Notes: generated from the sequence alone by a model not told the origin. A DNA stretch of 64,000 bases from Bacteroidota bacterium (GCA_030706635.1 JAUZOD010000001.1:62001-126000); one strand, 5' to 3'. Counted from the first letter of the stretch, positions 45,235-54,488 are shown. Program-made: numbers and translations.

Positions 45235-46416
45235 TCACAAAATAGTTATTTCAACTTCCGCTCCCTTTTTTTCAGCGGATAGATATCCCGCGTAAATAGT
45301 GGCCATACTGTCTGACGCCAGCCGGCTGTCGCTTTCAATTTCATCACCATAGGCAGCTGACCTGTAAAAGGCTTCCATCTCATGCTGATAACCTGTGAAC
45401 CAGGATTCATCCGGGGACATGGACGACCATCCCTGTTTCGTTTCAGTTTTCTCTGTTACATAAATGTTGTCAAAATATTTTCCATCGGGTGTATAAGCCT
45501 GCATGGCCGTATTCGGATTGATGTTACAAATTGTCCGGTGGTTGGAGGTATTCACTTCAATCCAATTGTGAACACCACCCATGACCAGTTCACTCGCAAA
45601 CAGATCGGCAATGGTTCCGTCTTCGAATATCACGTGAAGCAAGGCGAAATCTTCCGTGTCCTTATAGGTTGTCCGCAAATAACCTTCATTCTTAAAACCA
45701 GGCATACGGGTAATGGCATGGGTCCGCGCAGAAATGGTTTTTGGCCTGATGGGTTTCCCATTCCGTGCTCGGCCTTCCACGTGTTTTAAATAGATGGCCG
45801 CGGACAAAGGGTGACAACCCTTTCCGATCATGGAGCCTCCTCCCGAGAATTTCCATTGTCCATAAGTTAAAGAATGTGAGCCGGAATGAGATTCCTCTCC
45901 ATGCATCCAGAGAATCTGGGCACCCGTTTTCTGCAAGAGTTCTTTTTCTTTTTGGATGGCGGGCGCATATACCCAATTTTCCGCATACATGATGCGGCCT
46001 TTACCCGCTTTTTCTGCCTGCAGCATCCTGTTTATACTTCCCAGGCAATGCTCCAATCCTTTGGCTCTCGGGAAAGTTTCACCATTAAATGTTTCGCTGC
46101 CATCCCCGAAATAACCTGTGAATGGCTTCTCAACAATAACCTGTTTATCCTTATTTAAGGCCGCCATTACAATGGGTTCGTGGGTAACGGGAGGCGTACA
46201 TACATGGATCACATCTGCATGATCGATTAGATCTTCCAGACTGCCGAAAGCCCGAAGCCCTCTCGCCGCCGTAAAATCTAAAAGCTTCTGCGGAGTGGCC
46301 GAATAAGCCCCGGAAATTTCTACTTTGGTACTGAAAACACGCTGAAGTGCTTCGTAATGAAATTTTGCAGCGAACCCGGATCCAACAATTCCTGCGCGTA
46401 ATATTTTCTTTTCCAT
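45235..46416 (-). CDS. Gfo/Idh/MocA family oxidoreductase
   Basis: Start ATG 46416 (393 residues); the frame extends to a TTG at 46437. The Rossmann motif GIVGSGFAAKFHYEAL is at the N-terminus, the family EKP motif reads VIVEKPFTGYFGDG, and the C-terminal domain includes WKFSGGGSMIGKGCHPLSAA with the substrate-site His. It oxidises or reduces a sugar or cyclitol with NAD(P)(H) in the cytoplasm. No signal peptide is present, unlike the second family member at 50372-51805. It lies 40 bases upstream of the PVC-type haem protein gene in the same direction. Confidence 0.88.
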   Translation of the reverse strand: MEKKILRAGIVGSGFAAKFHYEALQRVFSTKVEISGAYSATPQKLLDFTAARGLRAFGSLEDLIDHADVIHVCTPPVTHEPIVMAALNKDKQVIVEKPFTGYFGDGSETFNGETFPRAKGLEHCLGSINRMLQAEKAGKGRIMYAENWVYAPAIQKEKELLQKTGAQILWMHGEESHSGSHSLTYGQWKFSGGGSMIGKGCHPLSAAIYLKHVEGRARNGKPIRPKTISARTHAITRMPGFKNEGYLRTTYKDTEDFALLHVIFEDGTIADLFASELVMGGVHNWIEVNTSNHRTICNINPNTAMQAYTPDGKYFDNIYVTEKTETKQGWSSMSPDESWFTGYQHEMEAFYRSAAYGDEIESDSRLASDSMATIYAGYLSAEKKGAEVEITIL

Positions 46417-46483
46417 GAATGATGTGATGTTTTGCAAGTTACTGATATCGGAATAGACTCACATGATTTGAATGATGAGATGA

Positions 46484-46804
46484 TCAGGGCCTGCCGTAAA
46501 ACTGCGAGATGTCGAAATACAGGGCCAATACCCGGTCATCAGAAAATTGGATCTGTATAATATCATACAGCCTTTTCTTGTATTTGGGCTGGCTTTGCCG
46601 CTTTACGCGATAATCAGCATAATGCTCCTTAATCCACCGGTACTCAGCCCGGATGCCATCAGATTCCGAGTTTTCGTTGACAACAATCGCCGTTTCGAAG
46701 GATAATCCATCGGCAACCGCAGTATTGACCGGTGCTTTGGATGTGGGAGAGCAGGCACAGGCCATCAGCACCAGGACAGCCATCAGTACATAAAGATTTC
46801 TCAT
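46484..46804 (-). CDS. small lipoprotein of unknown function
   Basis: Start ATG 46804 gives 106 residues; the open frame extends to a TTG at 46861 without lipoprotein features. The N-terminus has a lipobox (LMACAC), then FETAIVVNENSESDGIRAEY, a basic YRVKRQSQPKYKKRLYDIIQ stretch, and a hydrophobic beta-strand-like end VLALYFDISQFYG. I do not recognise a family. It is downstream of the FG-GAP lipoprotein gene (53 bases) on the same strand and may be its partner. Confidence 0.65.
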   Translation of the reverse strand: MRNLYVLMAVLVLMACACSPTSKAPVNTAVADGLSFETAIVVNENSESDGIRAEYRWIKEHYADYRVKRQSQPKYKKRLYDIIQIQFSDDRVLALYFDISQFYGRP

Positions 46805-46857
46805 AACACGCAATTTATCAGTTAACCCGGCAGCCATCCTGAAAACAGCAGCAGACC

Positions 46858-47979
46858 TCAACGACCTTCATTGTAAAAAATAAACAATCCATCCTTTCCG
46901 GCAACAATAATATCCTTCCATTGATTACCGTCCATGTCCCTTACTGAAAAATAAATACCCGTTCCTTTTCCTTCGCCGAAAGGGCCGTATGAAATAATAT
47001 GTTTGCTGAAAGCCCGACCATTCCATTTATAATAATACAATCCTACAGGATCAAAAGAACCGGGGTCTTTTTCATTATGCGCCCGAAAGCGCTTGCCGGT
47101 AATCAGCTCTTCCTGCCCGTCATTATCAATATCCACCCAGGCCATCGTATGATATTGAGAGTTGGCCGCATCAATGGCATGCCTGATCCATCTGCGTCCC
47201 GATTTATCCATTTTTTGTTCATACCAGTCCAGGCCATAGCCGTGCGCCTGACCAACAATAAAATCCGCCAGGCCATCATGGTTCACATCCGCCACAATAA
47301 TGGGCACGCTGGCCGTTCCCAAATCGAAGTCCTGATGAAATATCCATTTGGCATGAAAAGGATCGGCGGGAGCCTCCAGCCATCCGGTACTCATAATAAA
47401 ATCGCCACGCCCATCATTATTTAAATCGCCAAAACCTAAGCCATGGCCTTTCAGATCTGCTATTTTATAAGCCGTAAAGACAGGGCTGCCTTTTTCCTTT
47501 TTATACACGATTAAAGGATCGTTTGGAGTATTGGGTACGATCTCCGGTATTCCGTCACCATCTATGTCCCAGGCGCGGATGGTTTCCACACTGCCCGTTT
47601 TGGCAATAATATGCTCTTTCCAAATAGTATCCTTTCCCGGATTTTCCATCCAGCGCATGGTCATACCGAACCATCCGCCCGTAATAAAATCCATCCGGCC
47701 ATCTTCATTTACATCCATCGGTATCGTGGAAAAATCGTCATAATATTCTCCAAATCTTTTTTGATCACCAATCCAATTCTTTATCCGGTAATCGGGCCCT
47801 TTGTACCAATAACTGCCTGAAACAATATCGGGAATGGAATCGCCGTCAACATCAAATACGCCAACGGATTCAAAATTTTCGGCAGACAGCATTTGTTTCC
47901 TAAACCTGAGGTCTGCCGTATGTTGGACGCAGGCGGACAAATTCACGATAATGAAGATAAAAACAGCTATCCTGAGCAT
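46858..47979 (-). CDS. FG-GAP/VCBS repeat beta-propeller lipoprotein
   Basis: A 373-residue exported protein with a lipobox NLSACV at about residue 17. It contains about seven repeats with calcium-binding cores of the FG-GAP/VCBS kind, e.g. VFDVDGDSIPDIVSGSYWY, MDVNEDGRMDFITGGWFG, WDIDGDGIPEIV, GDLNNDGRGDFIMSTGW, VADVNHDGLADFIVG and VDIDNDGQEELITGKRF. It folds as an extracellular or periplasmic beta-propeller that binds a sugar, lipid or protein. In this group such proteins lie near sugar-processing genes. No enzyme active site is visible. Confidence 0.85.
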   Translation of the reverse strand: MLRIAVFIFIIVNLSACVQHTADLRFRKQMLSAENFESVGVFDVDGDSIPDIVSGSYWYKGPDYRIKNWIGDQKRFGEYYDDFSTIPMDVNEDGRMDFITGGWFGMTMRWMENPGKDTIWKEHIIAKTGSVETIRAWDIDGDGIPEIVPNTPNDPLIVYKKEKGSPVFTAYKIADLKGHGLGFGDLNNDGRGDFIMSTGWLEAPADPFHAKWIFHQDFDLGTASVPIIVADVNHDGLADFIVGQAHGYGLDWYEQKMDKSGRRWIRHAIDAANSQYHTMAWVDIDNDGQEELITGKRFRAHNEKDPGSFDPVGLYYYKWNGRAFSKHIISYGPFGEGKGTGIYFSVRDMDGNQWKDIIVAGKDGLFIFYNEGR

Positions 47980-48201
47980 ATAGAAGATTTATACCGATTT
48001 CAAATATATCCATTCCACGGCGAGCAATGCCCGCTTTTGATGAAATTATCCTGATTCCGGAATGCCAATCCGGAGAAATGTCCTGCATTGAATGCTCTTC
48101 CGGAATTATTCCGGGGCCTTTGTAACTTCCCGGAATGGGAAATAAACCCTGGTTACATTTTGACCAGCTGCGGTTACCAATAGTGGAAATCAAACAAGCC
48201 C

Positions 48202-48678
48202 ATGATGGAATCTTCTAAACCAACAGAATCTTCAAGGCCCGCTCCGGAGTTACAGACGGGCTCTGCAATGGATAATTTTCCATTTCGTGATAAAAATAAC
48301 GAAACGGGGATTGAAATTCTGGTGGCCGAAGACGACCCGATGAATATGCTGCTCATTTCAGAGGTATTAAAAACCCTGGGCTTACACGTTATCAAGGCAT
48401 GCAACGGAGAGGAAGCGGTAGCATGCTTAAACGAACATCATCCTGCTTTGGTGTTTATGGATATCAATATGCCGGAGATGGACGGCTATGAAGCAACCCG
48501 CACCATACGACAGTTACCCGGATCTCAAAGCAATATTCCAATTATTGCCCTGACGGCATCCGTGATGAAGGAAGACAGGAACCGTTGTGTACAAGCCGGA
48601 ATGAATCATCTCATCTCCAAGCCTTTCGAATTGAAAGAAATCAGGGATATATTGAAGCACTACGCATTGGTCGCCTGA
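48202..48678 (+). CDS. stand-alone response regulator (receiver domain only)
   Basis: A 158-residue protein. The first ~32 residues are low-complexity (SSKPTESSRPAPELQTGS), then one CheY-like domain: acidic pocket VAEDDPMN, the phosphoacceptor Asp in VFMDINMPEMDGYEATRTI, the Thr in ALTASVMKED and Lys in ISKPFELKEI. No output domain follows. The sequence style (SKPFELKEIRDIL) resembles the receiver of hybrid histidine kinases. No histidine kinase lies nearby, so the cognate kinase is elsewhere. It is the only plus-strand gene in this part. Confidence 0.92.
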   Translation: MMESSKPTESSRPAPELQTGSAMDNFPFRDKNNETGIEILVAEDDPMNMLLISEVLKTLGLHVIKACNGEEAVACLNEHHPALVFMDINMPEMDGYEATRTIRQLPGSQSNIPIIALTASVMKEDRNRCVQAGMNHLISKPFELKEIRDILKHYALVA

Positions 48679-48693
48679 ATCTTAAGCCTGGTT

Positions 48694-50334
48694 TCAATAT
48701 GGATTGGAAGGGCTTAATTCCCATGCCTTCACAATTTTTATCTTTGCATTCCCATTTTCAGAAAACAAGCTGATCCCCGTGGATCCGGGTGAAGGATAAA
48801 CCATCCGCGCTATGGCCTGCTTATCATTGGCAAACACTTCCACGATCGATTTGTCAATGAAAACGCTCAGGACCAGCGGCTCGCCGGCCTTCAGATCCAG
48901 GGGCGCTTCTTCAATTATTTTACGGCCAAACTTTAATCCTGATTTTCGCGTGTCGAATTTTAATTTTTTATCATCCTGATCATAATAAATGACCGTTTCT
49001 TCCCGACCATCGCCCGATGCACAAACTTTCACTCCGTATTGCCTCGCAGCGGAGGGCAGAAATACGATCTTCAGCTCCATCAGCGCTTTACCTGGTTCGT
49101 TTAGTTTCACTTCAGCACCGGAACTTACCTGAATATCTGAGACAGATGTTTCTTTCATTCGCAGGCTTTCCAGTTCTTTTACGGGTCTCATTCTAAGCGT
49201 TCCATCTTTGCCAATCCATAATGAACGCGGCAGTCCATAGGTTCCCGTCCAGCCATAATATTGTTTTACGCTGTCCGGCCTGTCATCAAATATCCAGGAC
49301 CACATGATTTGCCTGCCCTTGCCGTCAACCAGGGCTTCCGGTGCGAAATAAGCATTGTCCCTCCAGGTCATCCGCCCATGTGTTTCAGGATAAAACTCAT
49401 TGTTTTTGTAATCACCCACATAGTATTGGCAACCCATATTATGACTAATAAAAAGCAACAGATCCTTTCCGCTGGGCTTTCCTCCATCCGGACCTGATGG
49501 CAATGGCAAGAAACTCGGACACATAATATCCTCTGTTTTATTTGTCCACCGGCGATCCCCCTTGTAAAACTCATGCAGATATTTCCATTCTTTCAAATCA
49601 TCTGAAACAAATAAATAGGCATGATCGCCCTGGTAATTCACCGAATCGGCGGGAAGACCGGGGCCATTTTCAATATTAGCCGGCAAGCCCGCTCCGCGGG
49701 AACCATATTTCCTCAGCACCAGCAGATTTCCGGTGAGCATATAGTAGCGGCCATCCTTTTTCCAGATATTTGACGGGTCTGCCGAGCCGATATGTATTTG
49801 CTTCCCCGATGCATCGTGCATATCCGTAATGCCCCATTCCGACGATTTGATCACCGGATTATTTACAGATTTCTCCCAGTCATTAAAATTCAGATCCTTA
49901 CTCTTTGCAAGGCCAATGCCCTTTGCGCCCCAGAGCATCCAGTACGATAGTATGACAGATCCATCGTCATCAACAAACGCTCCTCCGCTGAAACTTCCTT
50001 CATCCCCATTTCCCGGCCGCATCGCGTCGGGATGATAATGCCAGTGCAACAGATCGGCGCTGGACACATGCCCCCACGCAAACCCCTCTCCCGTTCTGTT
50101 ATAGAGGAACATCAGATGATAAAGGCCGTCATGATAAAAAGCGCCATTGGGGTCACCCGGTTGTCCGTCTCCTTCGGGAAAGGAAAAGTGATATGCAGGC
50201 CGGTACGGATCGGCCAGCAGGCGTTCCCTGAATTCCCTGGTTGTTTTAATCACTTCCTGCGGGATGGAATGCTGCGCTTCTGCAGATAAGTGCAATAAAA
50301 TAAAACCCGGTAATAAAATCAAAAAGTGTTTCAT
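48694..50334 (-). CDS. glycoside hydrolase family 32-like protein, atypical active site
   Basis: Start ATG 50334 gives 546 residues with a signal peptide (LHLSAEAQHS). The five-bladed propeller begins with GDPNGAFYHDGLYHLMFLYN, whose Asp61 corresponds to the GH32 nucleophile. The RDP motif reads SADPSNIW and the acid/base ECP motif reads EDIMCPSF, so the usual Glu before Cys is replaced by Met271. The C-terminal beta-sandwich (PLDLKAGEPLVLSVFIDKSI, VEVFANDKQAI) is the GH32C domain. It may be a fructan/sucrose hydrolase of a divergent clade or a non-canonical enzyme. The stop lies 15 bases beyond that of the convergent receiver gene. Confidence 0.83.
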   Translation of the reverse strand: MKHFLILLPGFILLHLSAEAQHSIPQEVIKTTREFRERLLADPYRPAYHFSFPEGDGQPGDPNGAFYHDGLYHLMFLYNRTGEGFAWGHVSSADLLHWHYHPDAMRPGNGDEGSFSGGAFVDDDGSVILSYWMLWGAKGIGLAKSKDLNFNDWEKSVNNPVIKSSEWGITDMHDASGKQIHIGSADPSNIWKKDGRYYMLTGNLLVLRKYGSRGAGLPANIENGPGLPADSVNYQGDHAYLFVSDDLKEWKYLHEFYKGDRRWTNKTEDIMCPSFLPLPSGPDGGKPSGKDLLLFISHNMGCQYYVGDYKNNEFYPETHGRMTWRDNAYFAPEALVDGKGRQIMWSWIFDDRPDSVKQYYGWTGTYGLPRSLWIGKDGTLRMRPVKELESLRMKETSVSDIQVSSGAEVKLNEPGKALMELKIVFLPSAARQYGVKVCASGDGREETVIYYDQDDKKLKFDTRKSGLKFGRKIIEEAPLDLKAGEPLVLSVFIDKSIVEVFANDKQAIARMVYPSPGSTGISLFSENGNAKIKIVKAWELSPSNPY

Positions 50335-50371
50335 ATTTTGAATTAAAGCAAATTTTACCTGGGCACGTTGT

Positions 50372-51805
50372 CTATTTTGCATTACTGCCTGCCATCTCCA
50401 GGGCCGCAGTAGCGGTATAATATTTTGCAATCATGTCCGGAACCTCCCATGCAGGCAGTTGCCCGGTTCTCAAATACCGGAGGTAGCGTTGAAGAACCTG
50501 GGCAAAATGTGCTTCATGCCCGACTTTAAATTTCTCCGGTATGACCAGTCTCCATGTTTTGCCGGCTCTTTCTATAGCGACGCCCGGATAGTTAATATTT
50601 ATTTTTGCGACTGCTTTTTGCAAAACATCATCATATTGTTTACTATCATGCAGGGGGATAATATATAAAGTGGGTTTATAATACTCTCCCGCGCCCTGTT
50701 TTATTTCGAGATTGGCCAGGCTGCCTCTCAGAAGACAGTAATGCGTATCACCACTGCCCTCCGGAGCTTTATATTCCCAACGTGCCGTCAGCTTTATGTG
50801 TACACCCTTCAGCGTATAATTGATCTGCCCGTTACCATGCGTCTGTAAAACCGTATCGCGTTGCAGGTATGGTTTCAGAAATGAAGGGAAACGATCATTT
50901 TTGGTTACGGCCGCAAATTGCGAAAGGGTAATGGGTGTTGGCCATATCCTGGCGTCATGAATCGCTATATCCTTTTTATAGTCAATAACTGCGTCGGGAA
51001 AACACGCCCACTGCACCAGATCAATCAGATGTACACCCACGTCCGCGATGGCATCCCCTTGCTGCGCGGGATCAAAAAACCAGGCGGGTCTTGTGAGGGC
51101 TTTACCAGAAACGAATTTGTAAAAATAGTGAACGCTTTCGATGCGGACGGCAGGTTTCTTTTCTGACCCGGAGTCAAGCGTGCCAAACACTTCAGGCATT
51201 TGCGCCAATTCTTTCTGCAGCAGGTTGGTGATTTCCGAACGCTCCGTCATGATATCATAAAGCAAAACCTTGTGCTGCGCTGCGATGGAAAAGTCATTCT
51301 CCAGTTCCTTAAAATTGGCCACATTAATAGCCATGGGCTTATCGGCGAGTACATTCAACCCGGCTTCTACAGATTTTGAGATATAGTGGGTCTTGCGGAG
51401 ATTATTCCCGGCCATGACAATCACATTCCCTTTTCTCTCCGAAATCATCTTTTCCAGAAAATCGGGGCCGGTATATATTTTTTCCACCCAATGTGTCGGG
51501 GCCTCCGCGCGCCCATTGTATTGTTTGATTAAATCGAGGTGAGCCCGTAGCTCCGGGCCTTCGGGCGCATATACGTTTGCGTTACTATCTATACCATCAG
51601 ACATGGATTTTTGCACCAGGGCCGCGTGGAAGTGCCCGGGATCCAGTGTAACGAGTCTTACTTTGGCGCTATCGGTCTTTTCCGTTTCTTTTGGTGCGAC
51701 AGGGGACTGACAACCGGCATTGATTACAGGCATTATAAAATAGAATAATAAGGGGTAGAAAAATAACCAGTTTTCGCCGCCAACCTTAGATCCTTGTTTC
51801 CACAT
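50372..51805 (-). CDS. exported Gfo/Idh/MocA-type oxidoreductase lipoprotein with C-terminal domain
   Basis: Start ATG 51805 (477 residues) gives a lipoprotein signal with VINAGCQS; ATG 51850 is an alternative. The dinucleotide-binding domain is long and lacks the usual GxGxxG start; instead it reads VRLVTLDPGHFHAALVQKSM. The conserved family site is ADKPMAINVANFKELENDF. The putative oxidoreductase C-terminal domain (IADVGVHLIDLVQWACFP) follows. The export signal is unusual for a pyridine-nucleotide enzyme. Glycosidases of GH109/GH177-179 type have a similar fold and export signal, so a redox-assisted glycosidase is a fair alternative. It precedes the GH32-like gene by 37 bases. Confidence 0.85.
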   Translation of the reverse strand: MWKQGSKVGGENWLFFYPLLFYFIMPVINAGCQSPVAPKETEKTDSAKVRLVTLDPGHFHAALVQKSMSDGIDSNANVYAPEGPELRAHLDLIKQYNGRAEAPTHWVEKIYTGPDFLEKMISERKGNVIVMAGNNLRKTHYISKSVEAGLNVLADKPMAINVANFKELENDFSIAAQHKVLLYDIMTERSEITNLLQKELAQMPEVFGTLDSGSEKKPAVRIESVHYFYKFVSGKALTRPAWFFDPAQQGDAIADVGVHLIDLVQWACFPDAVIDYKKDIAIHDARIWPTPITLSQFAAVTKNDRFPSFLKPYLQRDTVLQTHGNGQINYTLKGVHIKLTARWEYKAPEGSGDTHYCLLRGSLANLEIKQGAGEYYKPTLYIIPLHDSKQYDDVLQKAVAKININYPGVAIERAGKTWRLVIPEKFKVGHEAHFAQVLQRYLRYLRTGQLPAWEVPDMIAKYYTATAALEMAGSNAK

Positions 51806-51915
51806 TAAATTCTTTTTTTTGGCAAGGTCAGCGCCGGGCCTGCCGGGCATGGCATTGACTCATCATTTTTAAATCTTTCTTTTGTACGGACCCGCTATAA
51901 CTTTCTTTTTAATTT

Positions 51916-52746
51916 TTAATAAGGCAAAGGATCATCCGGCGTTTTAGCATGCGCCTTGCTGTAGTCCAGTGGTTTGTTTTTGCCAATTGCCCATTGAATC
52001 CCGCCCAGGATATGTTTTTGAAAATCCGGTTTAAAATAAGTTGTACTGTCATGCCCCAGCGACGTGTACCATTCCCGTCCACCGTCAAATTCATGACACC
52101 AGGCAGAAGGAGAAGATGCACCATAAAAATCAGGCTTCTCTTTGTCATCCATCAGCGTGGTTAAATCATGCACCATCAGCACGTGCAGATCAGGATTGAC
52201 TTCCTTAAAAAAATAACATTCATCATTTTGCTCCCAGATATGGGGTAAAAAAGAAACGGAAGGATTTGTATCATCTATAATTATTTCTTTGAATGGCTGG
52301 TGTTTTGCATGCCGCTGGAAACTGGCACCGATCATTCTTTTAAACCAGGGCCAGGATCTTTCCGTTCCCGTTGCGGAATGCAGTCCAACAAAACCACCAC
52401 CCGCCTCTATATAGTGCATCAGGGCCAGCTTCTGTTCATCGGTATCAAAAACATCGTTGTTGGTATTATCAAAAATCAGGACATTACATTTTTTAAGGTT
52501 GGCATCATTAAAATCTGCCGGATTATCCGATACATCCACAGTAAATCCGTACCGAACGCCCAGTTGCTTTATAGACGCCGCTGCCGAAGCAATATTGTCA
52601 TGCACATATCCTATTCCGTTTCTGGTATAGACCAGTACATGCACTTTCTTCCAATTTATTTTATCCCCGCCGGTGGTGATTTTCCGGGCAGCAGAAAAAG
52701 CGAGTAAACAGAATACAGCGGTTATAATTCCCAGATATTTAATCAT
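51916..52746 (-). CDS. ThuA domain-containing protein (secreted)
   Basis: Start ATG 52746 (276 residues) removes 30 residues of an upstream open frame and gives a signal peptide ending AFSAARK. The ThuA (class I glutamine-amidotransferase-like) domain is seen in VHVLVYTRNGIGYVHDNIA, CNVLIFDNTNNDVFD, AGGGFVGLHSATGTE, HQPFKEIIIDDTNPSVSFLP and SPSAWCHEFDGGREWYTSLG. ThuA proteins act on trehalose/keto-sugar derivatives. It lies 111 bases upstream of the exported Gfo/Idh/MocA gene on the same strand and is probably part of the same pathway. Confidence 0.9.
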   Translation of the reverse strand: MIKYLGIITAVFCLLAFSAARKITTGGDKINWKKVHVLVYTRNGIGYVHDNIASAAASIKQLGVRYGFTVDVSDNPADFNDANLKKCNVLIFDNTNNDVFDTDEQKLALMHYIEAGGGFVGLHSATGTERSWPWFKRMIGASFQRHAKHQPFKEIIIDDTNPSVSFLPHIWEQNDECYFFKEVNPDLHVLMVHDLTTLMDDKEKPDFYGASSPSAWCHEFDGGREWYTSLGHDSTTYFKPDFQKHILGGIQWAIGKNKPLDYSKAHAKTPDDPLPY

Positions 52747-52890
52747 CGTAGTTATCCTGATGCCAGCCTTGTATTGATGGCCCTCAGATATACAAGTTAC
52801 TAACTTTTTTGACTGAACAAACCGGAGCATCCCCATAGCAGATCGGGATTGTTTTCAGAAAGCGCCGATGCTGACTTTTAAAAATACTTT

Positions 52891-53928
52891 TTAATAGAAC
52901 ACCGGCGCTGCATTAAGCATGGGAAATTGTCGCTGGTGCCAGTAAGGGTAAGCGGGAAGTATCCCGCTTACCTTATCCAGCTTTTTGACCTGCTCAACGG
53001 TTAATTTCCAGTCCACCGCACCCAGATTTTGTATTAATTGTTCTTCATTTCTTGCGCCAATGATAATATTGACAACCGTCGGCCGCTGTAAAAGCCAGTT
53101 CAGAGAGATCTGGGCAATCGTTTTCCCGGTCTCCCCGGCCAGCTCATCAAGCACATCAACAATATCATATAGTCTTTCATCATCAGCGGAAGTATTCTCA
53201 ACGGGACTACCACCCTGCGCCACCCGGGCATTTTTTGGATGCTCCTGACCTCTGCGGTACTTACCCGTTAATTTACCACTGGCCAGCGGGCTCCAGACGA
53301 TGGTGCCTATTTTCTGATCAATGCCCAGGGGCATTAATTCCCATTCAAAATCGCGGTTCAGTAATGAATAGTATGCCTGGTGAGCAACATATTTTGACCA
53401 GCCATACCGTTCAGAAACAGAAAGCGATTTCATGAGATGCCATCCTGAATAATTTGAACAGGCAATGTATCTTACTTTCCCGGCTTGAATCAGATTGTCC
53501 AGTGTTTTGAGTGTTTCCTCCGCGGGCGTATTGGCATCAAAACCATGCATGTGATAAATGTCAATATGGTCAGTACCCAAGCGTTTTAAACTGTCTTCGC
53601 AGGATTTAATCAAATGGTAACGGCCGGACCCGTAGTCATTTACAGCTTCAGACATTGGGAAAACCGCCTTCGTTGATATCAATAATTTGTCCCTGAGCCC
53701 CGCTATTGCTTTCCCGAAAATCTCTTCTGAAGCTCCGATAGAATATACATTCGCCGTGTCAAAAAGATTCACGCCGGCATCCAGGCAAAGGTTCACCATA
53801 CGGGTCGCCTCCGCCAGCTGTGTACTGCCCCAGGCTTTAAAAAATTCACTACCCCCTCCAAATGTTCCCGTGCCGAAACTTAAGACGGGCACTCTTAAAC
53901 CCGAATTACCCAATTGTCTGTACTCCAT
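52891..53928 (-). CDS. aldo/keto reductase
   Basis: A 345-residue TIM-barrel NADPH enzyme. The family catalytic tetrad is visible: Asp in NLFDTANVYSIGASEE (with the Tyr), Lys in KLLISTKAVFP and His in HIDIYHMHGFD. The cofactor-binding end reads IGARNEEQLIQNLGA. It resembles the YajO/YhdN group, which reduce aldehydes and ketones of unclear identity. It starts the minus-strand series that continues with ThuA, the exported Gfo/Idh/MocA protein and GH32, but the 144-base gap to ThuA leaves co-transcription open. Confidence 0.9.
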   Translation of the reverse strand: MEYRQLGNSGLRVPVLSFGTGTFGGGSEFFKAWGSTQLAEATRMVNLCLDAGVNLFDTANVYSIGASEEIFGKAIAGLRDKLLISTKAVFPMSEAVNDYGSGRYHLIKSCEDSLKRLGTDHIDIYHMHGFDANTPAEETLKTLDNLIQAGKVRYIACSNYSGWHLMKSLSVSERYGWSKYVAHQAYYSLLNRDFEWELMPLGIDQKIGTIVWSPLASGKLTGKYRRGQEHPKNARVAQGGSPVENTSADDERLYDIVDVLDELAGETGKTIAQISLNWLLQRPTVVNIIIGARNEEQLIQNLGAVDWKLTVEQVKKLDKVSGILPAYPYWHQRQFPMLNAAPVFY

Positions 53929-54062
53929 TTTAGTTAAATATTTAGTTCTGTATTAATGTAGAATTCCCGAGCCGCAAATTAAATGAATTAATAGCCGGGA
54001 ACCGGGGTTAAATCGCACACAAAACGGATATTTGATAAAAAATTAGCTCAAAAAATACTGAA

Positions 54063-54458
54063 TTGAACGGGTTAACAAGCATTCCCAGTGATTTTTCCGT
54101 AAAAGAAACGATAGACCGGATTGTCGCCATTCTTGAAAAAAAGGGGCTGACCATTTTTGCGCGGATAGATCATGGCGCGAATGCCGAAAAGGCGGGACTC
54201 ACGCTCAGGCCGACAGAATTAATCATCTTTGGCAATCCCAGGGCCGGGACAGTATTGATGCAGGACAATCAGATATCCGGGATTGATCTGCCCGTGAAAG
54301 CGCTCGCCTGGGAAGATGAAACAGGGAAAGTGTGGCTTAGCTATAATGAGACAGCCTGGCTTGTTCAGCGACATAATCTGACTGAAAAAAGTGCAGGGAT
54401 AGCCAGGGACATTGAACAGGGAATGCGTCTCGTAATGCAGGAAGCTTCTAAGAAATAA
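54063..54458 (+). CDS. DUF302 domain-containing protein
   Basis: A 131-residue soluble protein. The frame starts with TTG (no nearby ATG upstream), so the start is somewhat uncertain. The DUF302 fold is shown by VKETIDRIVAILEKKGLTIF, ARIDHGANAEKAGLTLRPTE, LIIFGNPRAGTVLMQDNQ and VWLSYNETAWLVQRHNL. Proteins of this family are small, of unclear function and often linked to stress. It is monocistronic and faces the minus-strand gene at 54489. Confidence 0.85.
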   Translation: MNGLTSIPSDFSVKETIDRIVAILEKKGLTIFARIDHGANAEKAGLTLRPTELIIFGNPRAGTVLMQDNQISGIDLPVKALAWEDETGKVWLSYNETAWLVQRHNLTEKSAGIARDIEQGMRLVMQEASKK

Positions 54459-54488
54459 CCCTGTTGCGGTCAGCGAGCCGGAGAATTC

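Noticed and set aside
48000-48201. Several CCGGAAT-like words between the FG-GAP gene and the receiver gene
   Set aside because: Spacing is irregular and no pair makes a good stem or a known operator, so no site is claimed.
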